DNA from: an uncultured Collinsella sp.
GTDB taxonomy: Bacteria; Actinomycetota; Coriobacteriia; Coriobacteriales; Coriobacteriaceae
Assembly: GCA_902489945.1 (NCBI GenBank)
Contig: CABUBZ010000001.1
Location: 49,603 to 113,602, forward strand
Length of the DNA: 64,000 nucleotides
Direction: 5' to 3'
Shown: positions 33,932 to 43,056 of the stretch, in pieces
Layout of the letters: every line of letters begins with the position of its first letter
How positions within the stretch are numbered: position 1 is the first letter of the stretch
Notes under the pieces: generated by a model
What the model saw: only the letters and a program-made list of their open reading frames with translations
The model's database searches: none
Told to the model about the DNA's origin: nothing
Program-made: the position numbers and the translations under genes

Positions 33932-35539
33932 TTAGTGGCGGAAATGCCTGGCACCCGTGAAGACCATCGCAATACCATGCTCGTTGCAGGCCTGGACGCT
34001 CTCGTCGTCGCGCTTGGAGCCGCCGGGCTGGATGATGCAGGTCACGCCGTGCGCGGCAAGCACGTCGACGTTGTCGCGGAACGGGAAGAACGCGTCGCTT
34101 GCACAGGCAAAGCCGCCCTTCTCCACGCCCTCGCGCTCGCAGAAGTCCTCGGCGCGCTCGCAGGCAAGCAGTGCAGAGTCAACGCGGTTGGGCTGACCCG
34201 GGCCCATGCCAATACCGGCTTTGCCCTTGGAGACCAGGATGGCGTTGGACTTGACGCCCTTGCAGACCTTCCAGGCAAACTCGAGCTCGGCCATCTCGGC
34301 GTCGGTGGGCTTGCGGTCGGTGGGGAACGTAAAGGTCGCGGGGTCCTCGGTCACGTGGTCAACTTCCTGCACCAGCATGCCGCCGTCGACGGAGCGCAGC
34401 TCCACCTGGGCGCCGTGGTCCACGCCGCCGGTAGCCAGCACGCGCAGGTTGGGGCGCTTGGCCATGCGCTCGAGCGCCTCGGCGGTGTAGCTCGGGGCGA
34501 TGATGACCTCGACGAACTGCTTGTTCTGATCGGCAAAGTGCTCAACCAGATCAAAGGGAACCTCGCGGTTGCAGGCGATGATGCCGCCGAAGGCGCTCTT
34601 GGGATCGCAGGCAAAAGCGCGGTCGTAGGCAGCCGTGATGTCCTCGGCAACGGCGGAACCGCAGGGGTTCTGGTGCTTGAGGATTACGCAGGCCGGCTCG
34701 TCGAACTCGCGGACCAGGTTCCAAGCGGCATCGGCATCCAGATAGTTGTTGTAGCTGAGCGGCTTGCCCTGGATCTGCTCGGAGCCAACGAGCGGGAACT
34801 GCGAGCTCGCGGTGTTCTCGCAGCCCTCGACAAAGCGGTAGACCGTAGCCTTCTGCTGCGGGTTCTCGCCATAGCGCAGGTCGTCGACCTTCTCCAGCGA
34901 GATCTCGAGCTTGGCAGAGGTGTCCGCCACGTCGCTTGCCTGGGCGGCAAGCCAACGGGAGATAGCCGTGTCGTAGGCGGCGGTGGTCTGGTAGACCTTC
35001 ACCTGCAGGCGACGACGGGTGGAAAGCGTGGTGCAGCCACCGGTCTCGTGCATCTCGGCCAGGACGGCATCATAGTCGGCCGGGTCGGAAATGACGGTAA
35101 CGCTCGTGGCGTTCTTGGCAGCAGAGCGCAGCATGGAGGGACCACCGATGTCGATGTGCTCGATGGCGTCCGCGAAGGTGACCTCGGGGTTGGCGACGGT
35201 CTTCTCGAACTCGTACAGGTTGACGACGACCAGGTCGATCAGCTTAATGCCGTGCTGAGCGGCCTCCTGCATGTGCTGCTCGGAATCGCGGCGGGCCAGC
35301 AGCGCGCCGTGAACCTTGGGGTGCAGGGTCTTAACGCGGCCGTCCATCATCTCGGGGTAGCCCGTGAACTCCTCGATGGGGGTTACGGGAACGCCCGCGT
35401 CCTCGATGGCACGAGCCGTGCCGCCCGTAGAGATGATCTCGACGCCAAAGTCGTCAACCAGCGTCCGTGCGAAATCGACGACGCCCGTCTTATCGGTAAC
35501 CGAGATCAACGCGCGTGCGATCTTCACATCAGATCCCAT
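33932..35539 (-). CDS. purH: Bifunctional AICAR transformylase/IMP cyclohydrolase
   Basis: Catalyses the last two steps of IMP synthesis. The N-terminal MGS-like cyclohydrolase domain (1-190) has [18 protein letters not shown] and HIDIGGPSM. The C-terminal transformylase has [18 protein letters not shown] (His/Lys active residues) and ends TGARHFRH as usual. At 535 residues it is typical. It is monocistronic, with an AICAR-relevant structured element 3' of it. The start follows a CAGGAGGACTGC ribosome-binding site. Confidence 0.96.
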   Translation of the reverse strand: MGSDVKIARALISVTDKTGVVDFARTLVDDFGVEIISTGGTARAIEDAGVPVTPIEEFTGYPEMMDGRVKTLHPKVHGALLARRDSEQHMQEAAQHGIKLIDLVVVNLYEFEKTVANPEVTFADAIEHIDIGGPSMLRSAAKNATSVTVISDPADYDAVLAEMHETGGCTTLSTRRRLQVKVYQTTAAYDTAISRWLAAQASDVADTSAKLEISLEKVDDLRYGENPQQKATVYRFVEGCENTASSQFPLVGSEQIQGKPLSYNNYLDADAAWNLVREFDEPACVILKHQNPCGSAVAEDITAAYDRAFACDPKSAFGGIIACNREVPFDLVEHFADQNKQFVEVIIAPSYTAEALERMAKRPNLRVLATGGVDHGAQVELRSVDGGMLVQEVDHVTEDPATFTFPTDRKPTDAEMAELEFAWKVCKGVKSNAILVSKGKAGIGMGPGQPNRVDSALLACERAEDFCEREGVEKGGFACASDAFFPFRDNVDVLAAHGVTCIIQPGGSKRDDESVQACNEHGIAMVFTGARHFRH

Positions 35540-35816
35540 GCAGTCCTCCTGTCTGGTACGCCGCCGTGCTCTGTGAGTCGGTGATACGTCGATCTGCAGC
35601 GCTCGCGCAGCGGCATTGAAAATACTGATTCAATGTAGCGCATCGAGCGCATCGATGCACCCCGCAACGGGCGCATGTGCAGAAAAAGTTTGCGAGCGGA
35701 GGGGATGGGCACGGCACTGGGCACGGTGAGTTCATGGAACACAGGGGCACCATAATTTGATGCCAATGGCGTGGTAGAACTGTGCTCGATATGCATCCGC
35801 AAAAGAAAGAGGCACC

Positions 35817-36458
35817 ATGGTCTCGCGGGTTCTCTACCGACCGTTTGATACCGAAGACTTCGACGCCATCGCGCTGATTCTGCAGCAGCTTTGGCATAAC
35901 AATTCGGATAACGATGAGTACAACCGCCTTGAGGCCGCGTGCGACCTCGCCTACTGCCTTTCGTCGTCGACGTTTTCACAGGTTGCCGTAATCGACGGTC
36001 AGGCGCGTGGCATTTCGCTCGCGCGTGCGGGACAGAGCTCCAGCGCCACTATCAACGAGCATTGGATGGATACCGAACGCGCGCTGCTATCGCAGATGCG
36101 TGAGCTGGAGCCCGATGCCTGCGCCGAGTATCTCTCGTTTGTGCGCGCAACCATCCGAACCAACAACCGCCTGCTCGAGAGCAGCCCGTTGCCGCACGAC
36201 AACGAGGTCACGCTGCTTGCCGTGGATCGCGATGTCCATGGCCTGGGCGTTGGCACGGTTCTGCTCGATGCCGCGGTCTCGCACCTGTCCTCGCTTGGAG
36301 CGACGAGGGCGCACCTGTACACCGACTCCAACTGCTCGTGGAAGTTCTACGAGCTGCACGGCTTTAAGCGCACGGCCACGCACCGCGCCAACCGCGAAGA
36401 GCGCCGTCACGCCATGCCGCGCGAAAGCTTCCTCTACGAACTCGACCTAACAGCCTAA
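35817..36458 (+). CDS. GNAT-family N-acetyltransferase
   Basis: 213 residues. Acetyl-CoA motif A is VDRDVHGLGVGTVLLDAAV (near 136-154), followed by the motif B region YTDSNCSWKFYELHGFKRTA. The N-terminal half, with a large insertion, is less conserved. The acceptor is unknown; protein, peptide or small-molecule amines are all possible. Divergent from purH, with AGAGGCACC just before the ATG. Confidence 0.85.
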   Translation: MVSRVLYRPFDTEDFDAIALILQQLWHNNSDNDEYNRLEAACDLAYCLSSSTFSQVAVIDGQARGISLARAGQSSSATINEHWMDTERALLSQMRELEPDACAEYLSFVRATIRTNNRLLESSPLPHDNEVTLLAVDRDVHGLGVGTVLLDAAVSHLSSLGATRAHLYTDSNCSWKFYELHGFKRTATHRANREERRHAMPRESFLYELDLTA

Positions 36459-36474
36459 ACCCGGCAGCCATACC

Positions 36475-36503
36475 TAGTCATTTAGGAACGTCCCCAGTGA
36501 CTA
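36475..36503 (+). repeat. 29-nt intergenic repeat, family A, copy 3
   Basis: TAGTCATTTAGGAACG followed by TCCCCAGTGACTA. It lies 16 nt after the acetyltransferase stop. Confidence 0.8.
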
Positions 36504-36640
36504 CTCATATTTGGCATTTTTTGCCCACTGCCCTTGCACGGAGCTCCTCGGCGGAAAGAATTGCCCCTTTCGACACATAAAAATGGGATGGATCTTCCCT
36601 GGCAACCGCCCAGAAAGGTCCACCCCAAAGCAAGCGCTCG

Positions 36641-38584
36641 CTAGAACGTTCCGCCGCCGCCTCCGCCGACGCCGCCGCCTCCGCCGCCCGAGAAGCCGCC
36701 GCCACCGCCGCCGCTCGAGCTATCGGAACTCGAAGCCAGCTCACGGATGCTCTCGTGATACACGTCATCGAACGAATCGAGCGGGGACTGGTTTCCGTAG
36801 TGATGGTAGTACCACCAGTAGCAGGGATAATTGTCGTAGAAACCGTCGGCCTCGCGCACCTCGGGAGGAACAGCCTCGGCAAGCTGACGCAGGACTTCCT
36901 TCGAAACGCCAAGCGCCGCACCCATCACCAGAAGTTTATTCCACAGGACCAGATCGCCGGGGACGGCTTCCTTTAGACGCGTGAAGTCCTCGAGCCAATG
37001 CTTAAGTGCCTTGCAGCGAGCCGCCACCTCGGCGCCCTCCGGCGTAAAGCGGCGGAACGTAAGGCCCACGCCGATACCCACCAGCACAATCGGCACCGAG
37101 ATAACCGCGGCGGTAATGTTCGCCTGTGCGCCATCGGTAAAGAAGACGGATCCCACGGGAACAAAGGCAACCAGGATACCAAGAACCAGGCAAAACACCA
37201 TTGCAACAATGCCGTCCGAGGCAACGTACTCGCTATCGGCCAACTTGCCCTTAACGGTGTTCTGATAGTCCTCGAGCTTATCGCCCACGGGCGTAGCATG
37301 CTGCTTGACGTAGTGCTGCAGCTCGTCAAACGTGCGCGAGCGATCGCCGTTCTCGTCAGGCTTAGCACCGGCAAAGAAGACCTTGAGCACCATGTGGTCA
37401 ATGCCCTTGGCCGACTTCCAGCCCGCATCGCTCACCGTCACGCGATACGTCTGCTCTTCTTTTTCACGCCCCAACAGACCCTTCTTGGCCTTGGTCACGG
37501 TCGCCTGCTCCAGCTTGATCACACGGTCGTCAGTGAGCTTCATGAGCGTGGCGATATATGCCTGATCGGGCACCTCGTTCCAGCTCATGAGGGCCGAAAG
37601 CACGGCGGGATGGTCGGCCGAGGGCACATCGCGGAAATATTCGTCCTGGAAAAGCGGCTTGGGCTTGCGCTTGCGCAGCTTGAGCATAACGATTGTGCCG
37701 GTAAAGGCCACCGCCGCAACAACACTTAGCACGGCAAGTGCATTGGCAATTATGCGAGCGTGAGCGCGGCGGGCGTTAGCTTCGTCGGCCCATTCCTTCT
37801 CTTCGCTCAGGATCGTTGACATGCGCTCTTCGCCCGAGGCGGCAAGCTGCGGCACCCAGTCGCTGGGGAAGGCGATGCGTGCCTCGGCGAATTCGCCCTG
37901 ATGCACGCAGGGAATGGTATAGGTGACCATGGGCTCGTCCTCATCGAGCGACACGTCGCCCGCCAGCGGACCGTGGCCCCATGCGCGGAAGTTATCGCCT
38001 TTGACGGCCGCCGTCCCGGCAGCGGCATTTGCGAAGCGCACTTCCATCTCGACATCGTCGGAATCCGCAGACCAGCCGTCGCCCACGAACTTCCAGTAGA
38101 GCTCGGCGGTATCGGCCCAGTTCATAACCGCACCGGTCATGGTGTAGCTCACGTAATAGATCGCGCTGTCGCCGCTCTCGTGGGGGCTGAACACCTTAAT
38201 CCTTACGCCGTCACCGGCCTGCTCGACCGTGTAGACGCCAGAATCGCCCTTGTTCGCGCTATCGACTTTGTTAAACGCGGTGTCCTCTTCCTCGACACTC
38301 AGCACGTCAACGTCCGCCGTGCCGCCCTGCTGGTTGGTGCCCGTATTGATCTCCCAAAACACGCCGTTGATGTCGTCGTCGAAATCAAACTGGCGTCCCT
38401 CGACAACGGTCAGCGATCCATCGGCCTCGACCGTGGCACTGATGTAGGTTTGGGTCATGGAGTAGCCGTCGGCGTGCGCGGCGGCAGGCAGCAGCAACAA
38501 CGCAAGCGCAACGAGCGCGCAGACGGAAGCGAATCGCGCAAACAGGCGGCGCTGCCGACAGGTTTTGGCAACGGGGGCGTTCAT
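36641..38584 (-). CDS. DUF2207 membrane protein with glycine-rich C-terminus
   Basis: 647 residues: signal peptide (LFARFASVCALVALALLLLP, mature end near AHADGYS), a large extracellular DUF2207 beta domain (~40-260), one transmembrane helix (~285-305), a cytosolic DNA-damage-like alpha/beta region, two further helices near 475-520, and a Ser/Gly tail (SSSGGGGGGFSGG...GGTF). This architecture is widespread in Actinobacteria; its function is unknown. The start was set at MNAPVAK after AAAGGATG. No partner gene is adjacent. Confidence 0.9.
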   Translation of the reverse strand: MNAPVAKTCRQRRLFARFASVCALVALALLLLPAAAHADGYSMTQTYISATVEADGSLTVVEGRQFDFDDDINGVFWEINTGTNQQGGTADVDVLSVEEEDTAFNKVDSANKGDSGVYTVEQAGDGVRIKVFSPHESGDSAIYYVSYTMTGAVMNWADTAELYWKFVGDGWSADSDDVEMEVRFANAAAGTAAVKGDNFRAWGHGPLAGDVSLDEDEPMVTYTIPCVHQGEFAEARIAFPSDWVPQLAASGEERMSTILSEEKEWADEANARRAHARIIANALAVLSVVAAVAFTGTIVMLKLRKRKPKPLFQDEYFRDVPSADHPAVLSALMSWNEVPDQAYIATLMKLTDDRVIKLEQATVTKAKKGLLGREKEEQTYRVTVSDAGWKSAKGIDHMVLKVFFAGAKPDENGDRSRTFDELQHYVKQHATPVGDKLEDYQNTVKGKLADSEYVASDGIVAMVFCLVLGILVAFVPVGSVFFTDGAQANITAAVISVPIVLVGIGVGLTFRRFTPEGAEVAARCKALKHWLEDFTRLKEAVPGDLVLWNKLLVMGAALGVSKEVLRQLAEAVPPEVREADGFYDNYPCYWWYYHHYGNQSPLDSFDDVYHESIRELASSSDSSSGGGGGGFSGGGGGGVGGGGGGTF

Positions 38585-38700
38585 AGGCACATCCTTTGTC
38601 TGTGATACCAGCAACGCCATTGTCCCACGTTTACGGGCGCACATGACGAACATCTAGGCCAGCGGAGTATCAAACGGGACGAAAGTCACGCCCGCGGCCG

Positions 38701-38750
38701 GCACCTGGGGACGTTCCTTATCTGCCGGCAATCTGGGACACTCCTTGGCA
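38701..38750. repeat. Degenerate family B repeat, copy 3
   Basis: It retains GGGGACGTTCCT and CTGCCGGCA of family B but the right arm has decayed to TGGGACACTCC. Confidence 0.5.
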
Positions 38751-38759
38751 TAGCCCGCT

Positions 38760-38960
38760 CCGGCAATAGATACCACTTCATAGCTCCGTCACAGGTGTAG
38801 CGGCTTTGTGTTGCCGCATGCGCACTGATTGAGTCCGCGAGCAAGGGGCATAAAGCAGTTGAGCGAAAACGGTTTGCCCCTTTGCCGTTCGCTTGAGGAT
38901 CATGTCCCCCTTTTCCGCGGAAACCCCGGCAGTCGCGAAGAGCTGCCGGGGTTTCTGTCG
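38760..38960 (+). ncRNA. Candidate small RNA ending in an orphan terminator
   Basis: GCAAGGGGCA (38841-38850) pairs with TGCCCCTTTGC (38875-38885), and AGCGAAAACGG with CCGTTCGCT offers an alternative fold. A perfect 12-bp hairpin, AAACCCCGGCAG/CTGCCGGGGTTT, ends at 38954 with no upstream protein gene on either strand. The 5' end is not defined and no promoter is certain. Confidence 0.3.
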
Positions 38961-39079
38961 TTTGAGGGGTTGGGCTGGCGGGCGGCGATCGAGCTATCGA
39001 GCCGGTGGTCCGGCACGCGCAACGCGCGGCCTCGGCAACTTGCAGGCCACGGCAGCGTCTCCCCCACCGCGCCCCGCGC

Positions 39080-39085
39080 TATACT
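39080..39085 (+). promoter_or_regulatory. -10 box placing gluQ on a leaderless transcript
   Basis: TATACT ends 7 nt before the ATG at 39093, with no Shine-Dalgarno between. This spacing is typical of leaderless actinobacterial mRNAs. Confidence 0.5.
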
Positions 39086-39092
39086 CGTCCGC

Positions 39093-40094
39093 ATGGATAT
39101 CAACGCATGCAACATAGCAACACACGCCGCGGACGCACCAGCAACGGCAGCGCCCACCCCCGTCGTGGGCCGCTTTGCCCCGTCGCCCTCGGGCCGCATG
39201 CACCTGGGCAACGTGTTCAGTTGCCTGTGTGCGTGGCTTTCGGCCCGCAGCCAGGGCGGCAGCATCGTGTTGCGCATCGAGGACCTGGACGATCGCTGCA
39301 AGCGCCCGGAACTTGCCGCCCAATTGATTGACGACCTAGCTTGGCTGGGGCTCGAGTGGGACGAAGGCCCCTACTACCAGCACGATCGCCTTGATCTGTA
39401 CGAGGACGCCCTGCACCTGCTGCAGGGTGCCGGCCTCACCTATCCCTGCTTTTGCACGCGTGCCGAGCTCCACGCCGCGAGCGCGCCGCACACCAGCGAC
39501 GGCACGCCCATCTACCGCGGCGCCTGCCGAGGCCTTTCTGCCGAGGAGGTTGCCCGCCGCAGCGCCCTGCGCGCCCCGGCCACACGTCTGCGCGTGCCCA
39601 CCGTCGACGACCTCGCAGACGACGTGATCGAATTCGTTGACCGCACGTATGGAGCCCAATGCGAAGCACTCGCCACCGAATGCGGCGACTTTTTGGTGCG
39701 CCGCAGCGACGGCGTTTTTGCCTACCAGCTAGCCGTGGTGGTCGACGACGCTGCCATGGGCGTCACCGAGGTCGTGCGCGGATGCGACCTGCTGGGGTCC
39801 ACGCCGCGCCAGATCTATCTGCAGCACCTGTTGGGACTGCCCACGCCGCACTACGCACATATTCCGCTGCTCATGGCACCGGACGGCCGCCGCCTTTCCA
39901 AACGAGACCGCGATCTGGACCTGGGCGAACTCCGCGCCCGCTTTGGCACGCCCGAAGCGCTGCTGGGCTGGCTCGCCGGGCAAACGGGCATCGCGCCGGA
40001 CACCACGCCGCGCTCTGCCGAGCGGCTGGTCGAGCACTTTAGCTGGGATGTTATCCGCAAGCACAGGGAGAACATCACCGTAACGGCTGAGTAA
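39093..40094 (+). CDS. gluQ: Glutamyl-Q tRNA(Asp) synthetase
   Basis: GluRS paralogue lacking the anticodon-binding domain, 333 residues. It attaches glutamate to queuosine in tRNA(Asp). The HIGH-like motif is RFAPSPSGRMHLGN (27-40), the KMSKS-like motif is LSKRD (268-272), and zinc ligands are Cys119, Cys121, Tyr141 and Cys145. The ATG lies seven nt after a TATACT box and has no ribosome-binding site; a longer frame back to 38829 crosses the orphan terminator and is rejected. The family usually accompanies queuosine biosynthesis, not visible here. Confidence 0.9.
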   Translation: MDINACNIATHAADAPATAAPTPVVGRFAPSPSGRMHLGNVFSCLCAWLSARSQGGSIVLRIEDLDDRCKRPELAAQLIDDLAWLGLEWDEGPYYQHDRLDLYEDALHLLQGAGLTYPCFCTRAELHAASAPHTSDGTPIYRGACRGLSAEEVARRSALRAPATRLRVPTVDDLADDVIEFVDRTYGAQCEALATECGDFLVRRSDGVFAYQLAVVVDDAAMGVTEVVRGCDLLGSTPRQIYLQHLLGLPTPHYAHIPLLMAPDGRRLSKRDRDLDLGELRARFGTPEALLGWLAGQTGIAPDTTPRSAERLVEHFSWDVIRKHRENITVTAE

Positions 40095-40109
40095 TCAGGC
40101 ACCCCACCC

Positions 40110-40835
40110 CTACGCAACATCCCAGGGCTGGAGTTCGTCGCCCAAGCGAACGATGCAGTCGTAGAGCACGGTATGACGCTCGGCCGGGTTGGCATTTCGA
40201 TGAAAATGCCCGTAGTACCAGCGCCTGTAGTCCAAGCGGTCTTCCAGCTCATCGAAAAATGCCGTAAGCCGATCAACGGCAGGGCAATTCCAGCCGGGCC
40301 CCGGATAGAGCGTGGGCGAAAGCATGCGCGTGGAGCAGGTGTGGGTGATCACGTAGTCGACCTTCCAGCCCACGCCGTCGAGCTTTGTCCGTGCCTCCTC
40401 AAAGTTGCGCTCGTCCGGCAGCTCCTGCGGCCACCAGCTGGAATACGGAATGCGGTATTCCTTGTCCACGCTCGTGGCGCCGCCCATGGTAAAGACCGTT
40501 GAGCCGTCGAGCTCAAAAACCTCGCCGCGCGTCAGGCGCCGTATGGGCGAGGTGTCCGACAGACGCTGCGTCAACCCACCATGCCACAGCTCCATGGGGC
40601 GCTCCGCCCAATGGTCGTAGCGTTCGTGGTTGCCGTCGACGAACAGCACGGTATAGGGGCGCGACTCCAGCCAGGCGATATCGGCGCACTCCTCGGCAGA
40701 AAAATCCCAGGGAAAGCCAAAGTCGCCCGCGACAATCAGATAGTCGTCACTCGTCAGGCTATCCCCAAGCTCCCAGTCGCGCAGCTTTTGCATGTCAAGG
40801 CCGCCGTGAATATCGCCCGTCACATAGACCGTCAT
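40110..40835 (-). CDS. Metallophosphoesterase (calcineurin-like)
   Basis: 241 residues with the metal-binding signature GDIHG (7-11), AGDFGF (36-41), DGNHERYD (67-74), ITHTCS and YGHFHRN. The substrate could be a phosphodiester or phosphoprotein; the short form without extra domains gives no hint. The ATG at 40835 is preceded by AGGGAAGTGG. It is convergent with gluQ, 15 nt apart. Confidence 0.88.
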   Translation of the reverse strand: MTVYVTGDIHGGLDMQKLRDWELGDSLTSDDYLIVAGDFGFPWDFSAEECADIAWLESRPYTVLFVDGNHERYDHWAERPMELWHGGLTQRLSDTSPIRRLTRGEVFELDGSTVFTMGGATSVDKEYRIPYSSWWPQELPDERNFEEARTKLDGVGWKVDYVITHTCSTRMLSPTLYPGPGWNCPAVDRLTAFFDELEDRLDYRRWYYGHFHRNANPAERHTVLYDCIVRLGDELQPWDVA

Positions 40836-40920
40836 CGGATCACCACTTCCCTGTAAGTCGCTAGCCCACATTCTGCACGATCACTAAGCCAACCGTTCCA
40901 GCCCTTCCATCCTTTAGGAC

Positions 40921-41160
40921 CTACCCCTCGCTCTTCCATCCAAACGGGTCAAGCACCCAAAAAACCAGATCGAGCACGCCGCTGGTCATCATGGCACCGG
41001 CAAGGGCCATGCAAACATGCAGAGAACTGGCACTTCGGAGCACGTCAAATGGTCCCAGAACAGCCAGCAGCGCGACCGCCACGCCGGCCGCGCACAGCAC
41101 AAGACACGGCCCTGCGTCCTTGACGCACTTCTTTGCAAGGTGCTTGGTGTTGCCACTCAT
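40921..41160 (-). CDS. Small membrane protein, hypothetical
   Basis: 79 residues from MSGNTKHLAKK. Two hydrophobic helices (CLVLCAAGVAVALLAVLG and LHVCMALAGAMMTSGVLDLVF) are followed by WVLDPFGWKSEG. AAGGAG lies about 10 nt upstream of the ATG, slightly far. A longer frame to 41310 has no ribosome-binding site. Unknown function; it lies upstream of the phosphoesterase gene, same strand. Confidence 0.65.
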   Translation of the reverse strand: MSGNTKHLAKKCVKDAGPCLVLCAAGVAVALLAVLGPFDVLRSASSLHVCMALAGAMMTSGVLDLVFWVLDPFGWKSEG

Positions 41161-41342
41161 CAATATCGAACTCCTTAGAGGGTCGTTTTTCAGATGCATG
41201 CCGCCGCGACGGAGCATGGCGGCAGGGTAAGTGTCACATATCGTGCGGACATCAATGGAGAAACCGCCTGCTCGACCAACCCTTGACGCCGTTTTGCATC
41301 GGTACCCCATCCCCCGCTATCGGGCTCTATTACTTTTTCCGC

Positions 41343-41482
41343 GAAGTGAGCGTCTGTTTTTGGACCCCTGGAGCATCCGCATTTTTCAACGGCATAAACG
41401 CAGGATTCTGGCATCAAAACCGCAGAGAACGGCGCCCTCAAAGTGTCAATGCTTCGGGGGTCCGATTTTGCTCGTTCACTTC
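41343..41482. repeat. 140-bp imperfect inverted repeat K
   Basis: The 34-nt ends (41343-41376 and 41449-41482) match in inverted orientation at about 24 positions, with GAAGTGA, GGACCCC and AGCAT blocks conserved. It is unlike the other families and may be a decayed mobile fragment. Confidence 0.5.
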
Positions 41483-41563
41483 TCGGGAAAAGTATTAGAC
41501 CTCGCCGCGGGCCACTAATAATGACCCCTCTATACACACCCAAAAACTCATCCAACATTAATC

Positions 41564-41591
41564 TTGGCTCAAGAATCGCTTAATCTATAAC
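41564..41591 (+). promoter_or_regulatory. Promoter upstream of the DUF4342 gene
   Basis: -35 TTGGCT (41564-41569) and -10 TATAAC (41586-41591), spacer 16 bp. It lies about 120 nt before the ATG. Confidence 0.5.
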
Positions 41592-41708
41592 CTGCACTAT
41601 AGAGTTCGACCAAGGGCGAGGCGGCACCGCGCAACGCAGACCGCCGAACGCAACGCTCGCGCCCGGGCAATCGCCCGGCGTCGCGCCCATCGAACGAAAG
41701 GACAGGTC

Positions 41709-42251
41709 ATGGATGACCTCGAAAAAGTTGAAACTATCCGCACCAAGTGCAACGTGAGCTATACCGATGCCAAGGCCGCGCTCGACGCCGCCGACGGCAA
41801 CGTCCTGGACGCCATCATTTGGCTCGAGTCACAGGGCAAGACCCAGACCACGTCGGCGCACGCCGCCACCGAGTCCGAGCCGGTCGACGAGCCCTCGGCC
41901 GAGATGGTCGCCGCGCAGGCCGCCTACGAGAAGTCGAGCGAAAAGACCGACTTCTCCAAGAAGATGGACAGCGTGTGGGAGTACCTCAAAAAGCTCTTCC
42001 GCCTGAGCCTGGACACCAAGTTTATCGCCACGCGCCGCGACGCCATCATCCTCAACATCCCCATCCTGATCCCCATCGTCGCGCTGTTTGCCTGGGGCGC
42101 CACGATTTGGCTGATGCTGCTTGGCCTGTTCTTTGGCATGCGCTACCGCATCGACAGCAACGGCGATGTACCCGGCAGCATCAACAACCTGATGGATCAC
42201 GCCGCCGACGCCGCGGACGACATCAAGCAAAATCTGAACGACGACAAGTAA
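41709..42251 (+). CDS. UBA-like/DUF4342 membrane-associated protein
   Basis: 180 residues. The N-terminal 45 residues resemble a UBA/EF-Ts-type helical domain (VETIRTKCNVSYTDAKAALDAADGNVLDAIIWLES). A polar linker follows, then a DUF4342-type segment with a hydrophobic stretch (AIILNIPILIPIVALFAWGATIWLMLLGLFFGM, about 110-142). The function is unknown. It lies 18 nt before a two-component pair and is probably co-transcribed, suggesting a role with that system. Confidence 0.85.
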   Translation: MDDLEKVETIRTKCNVSYTDAKAALDAADGNVLDAIIWLESQGKTQTTSAHAATESEPVDEPSAEMVAAQAAYEKSSEKTDFSKKMDSVWEYLKKLFRLSLDTKFIATRRDAIILNIPILIPIVALFAWGATIWLMLLGLFFGMRYRIDSNGDVPGSINNLMDHAADAADDIKQNLNDDK

Positions 42252-42269
42252 TCGCAGACGGGGGCACAT

Positions 42270-43056
42270 ATGGCACGAATCCTGATCGTAGAGGACGAGG
42301 AGAAAATCGCCCGCTTTGTGACGCTCGAGCTGGAGCACGAGGGCTACCAGGTGGAGCACGCCGCCGACGGCCGCACCGCCGTGGACCTGGCGTTGGAGCG
42401 CGACTACGATCTGATTCTGCTCGATGTACTGCTGCCGCAGCTCCACGGCATGGAGGTGCTGCGACGCGTCCGCAAGCACAAGGATGTGCCGGTGATTATG
42501 GTCACCGCGCGCGATGCCGTGATGGACAAGGTGGCCGGGCTCGATGCCGGCGCCGACGATTACCTGACCAAGCCATTTGCGATCGAGGAGTTGTTCGCAC
42601 GGATCCGTGTGGCGCTGAAGCGCTCGGAGGCCGTGCGGGCGGCTTCGAGCGTTGGCGGCGTCGGTGCCGGGGCGAACGTAGTAGGCGGCGCGGGCGCCGG
42701 TACCGTTGCGATGCCCCTGGCCGGCGGCTCGGCCCAGGCTGCTGCCACGCCCTCCCCCCGCCACAATCACCGTGGGTTCGGTCGCGCTCGATCCCGACCG
42801 CCGCGAAGTCACGGTCGGCGGCTCGCCCATCGCGCTCACGGCTCGCGAGTTCGACGTCCTCGCCCTGCTTATGACGCACGCCGGCACCGTGCTCACGCGC
42901 GAGCGCATCGCGCACGAGGCGCTGGGCTACGAATACGTAGGAGACACCAACAACGTCGACGTGCACATCGCGCACCTGCGCGCCAAGATCGAGGACGCCG
43001 GCGGTGCCCGCATCATCCAGACCGTGCGCGGGGTGGGCTATGTCTGCCGCGCGTAA
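42270..43056 (+). pseudogene. OmpR-family response regulator, frameshifted in the linker
   Basis: The first frame gives an intact receiver domain (Asp52 in LILLDVLLPQLHG, Lys in LTKPFAIEEL) and an Ala/Gly linker. The complete winged-helix domain (ITVGSVALDPDRREVTVGG to IQTVRGVGYVCRA) is in the +1 frame. The switch point is the C6 run at 42754-42759; one fewer C would join both parts into 261 residues. The stop overlaps the kinase start by 17 nt. Causes could be a real mutation, phase variation at the C-run, programmed frameshifting, or a sequencing error. The frameshift itself is clear; whether the gene is functional is not. Confidence 0.85.

Larger units (their letters stand above)
38585..39092. 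other. 508-bp intergenic region with decayed repeat and orphan terminator
   Basis: It contains a degenerate family B element (38701-38750), a structured stretch (38841-38900) and a terminator-like hairpin (38921-38954) that belongs to no visible gene. Open frames running through it lack ribosome-binding sites. Confidence 0.6.
41161..41708. other. 548-bp intergenic region
   Basis: It holds the imperfect inverted repeat at 41343-41482 and, near its right end, the promoter for the next operon. GC content is lower than in the genes around it. No open frame with a ribosome-binding site was seen. Confidence 0.55.

Noticed and set aside
42270..43056. Programmed ribosomal frameshift as the sole reading of the split regulator
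   Set aside because: No stimulatory structure or slippery heptamer other than the C-run can be seen; mutation or sequencing error is at least as likely.
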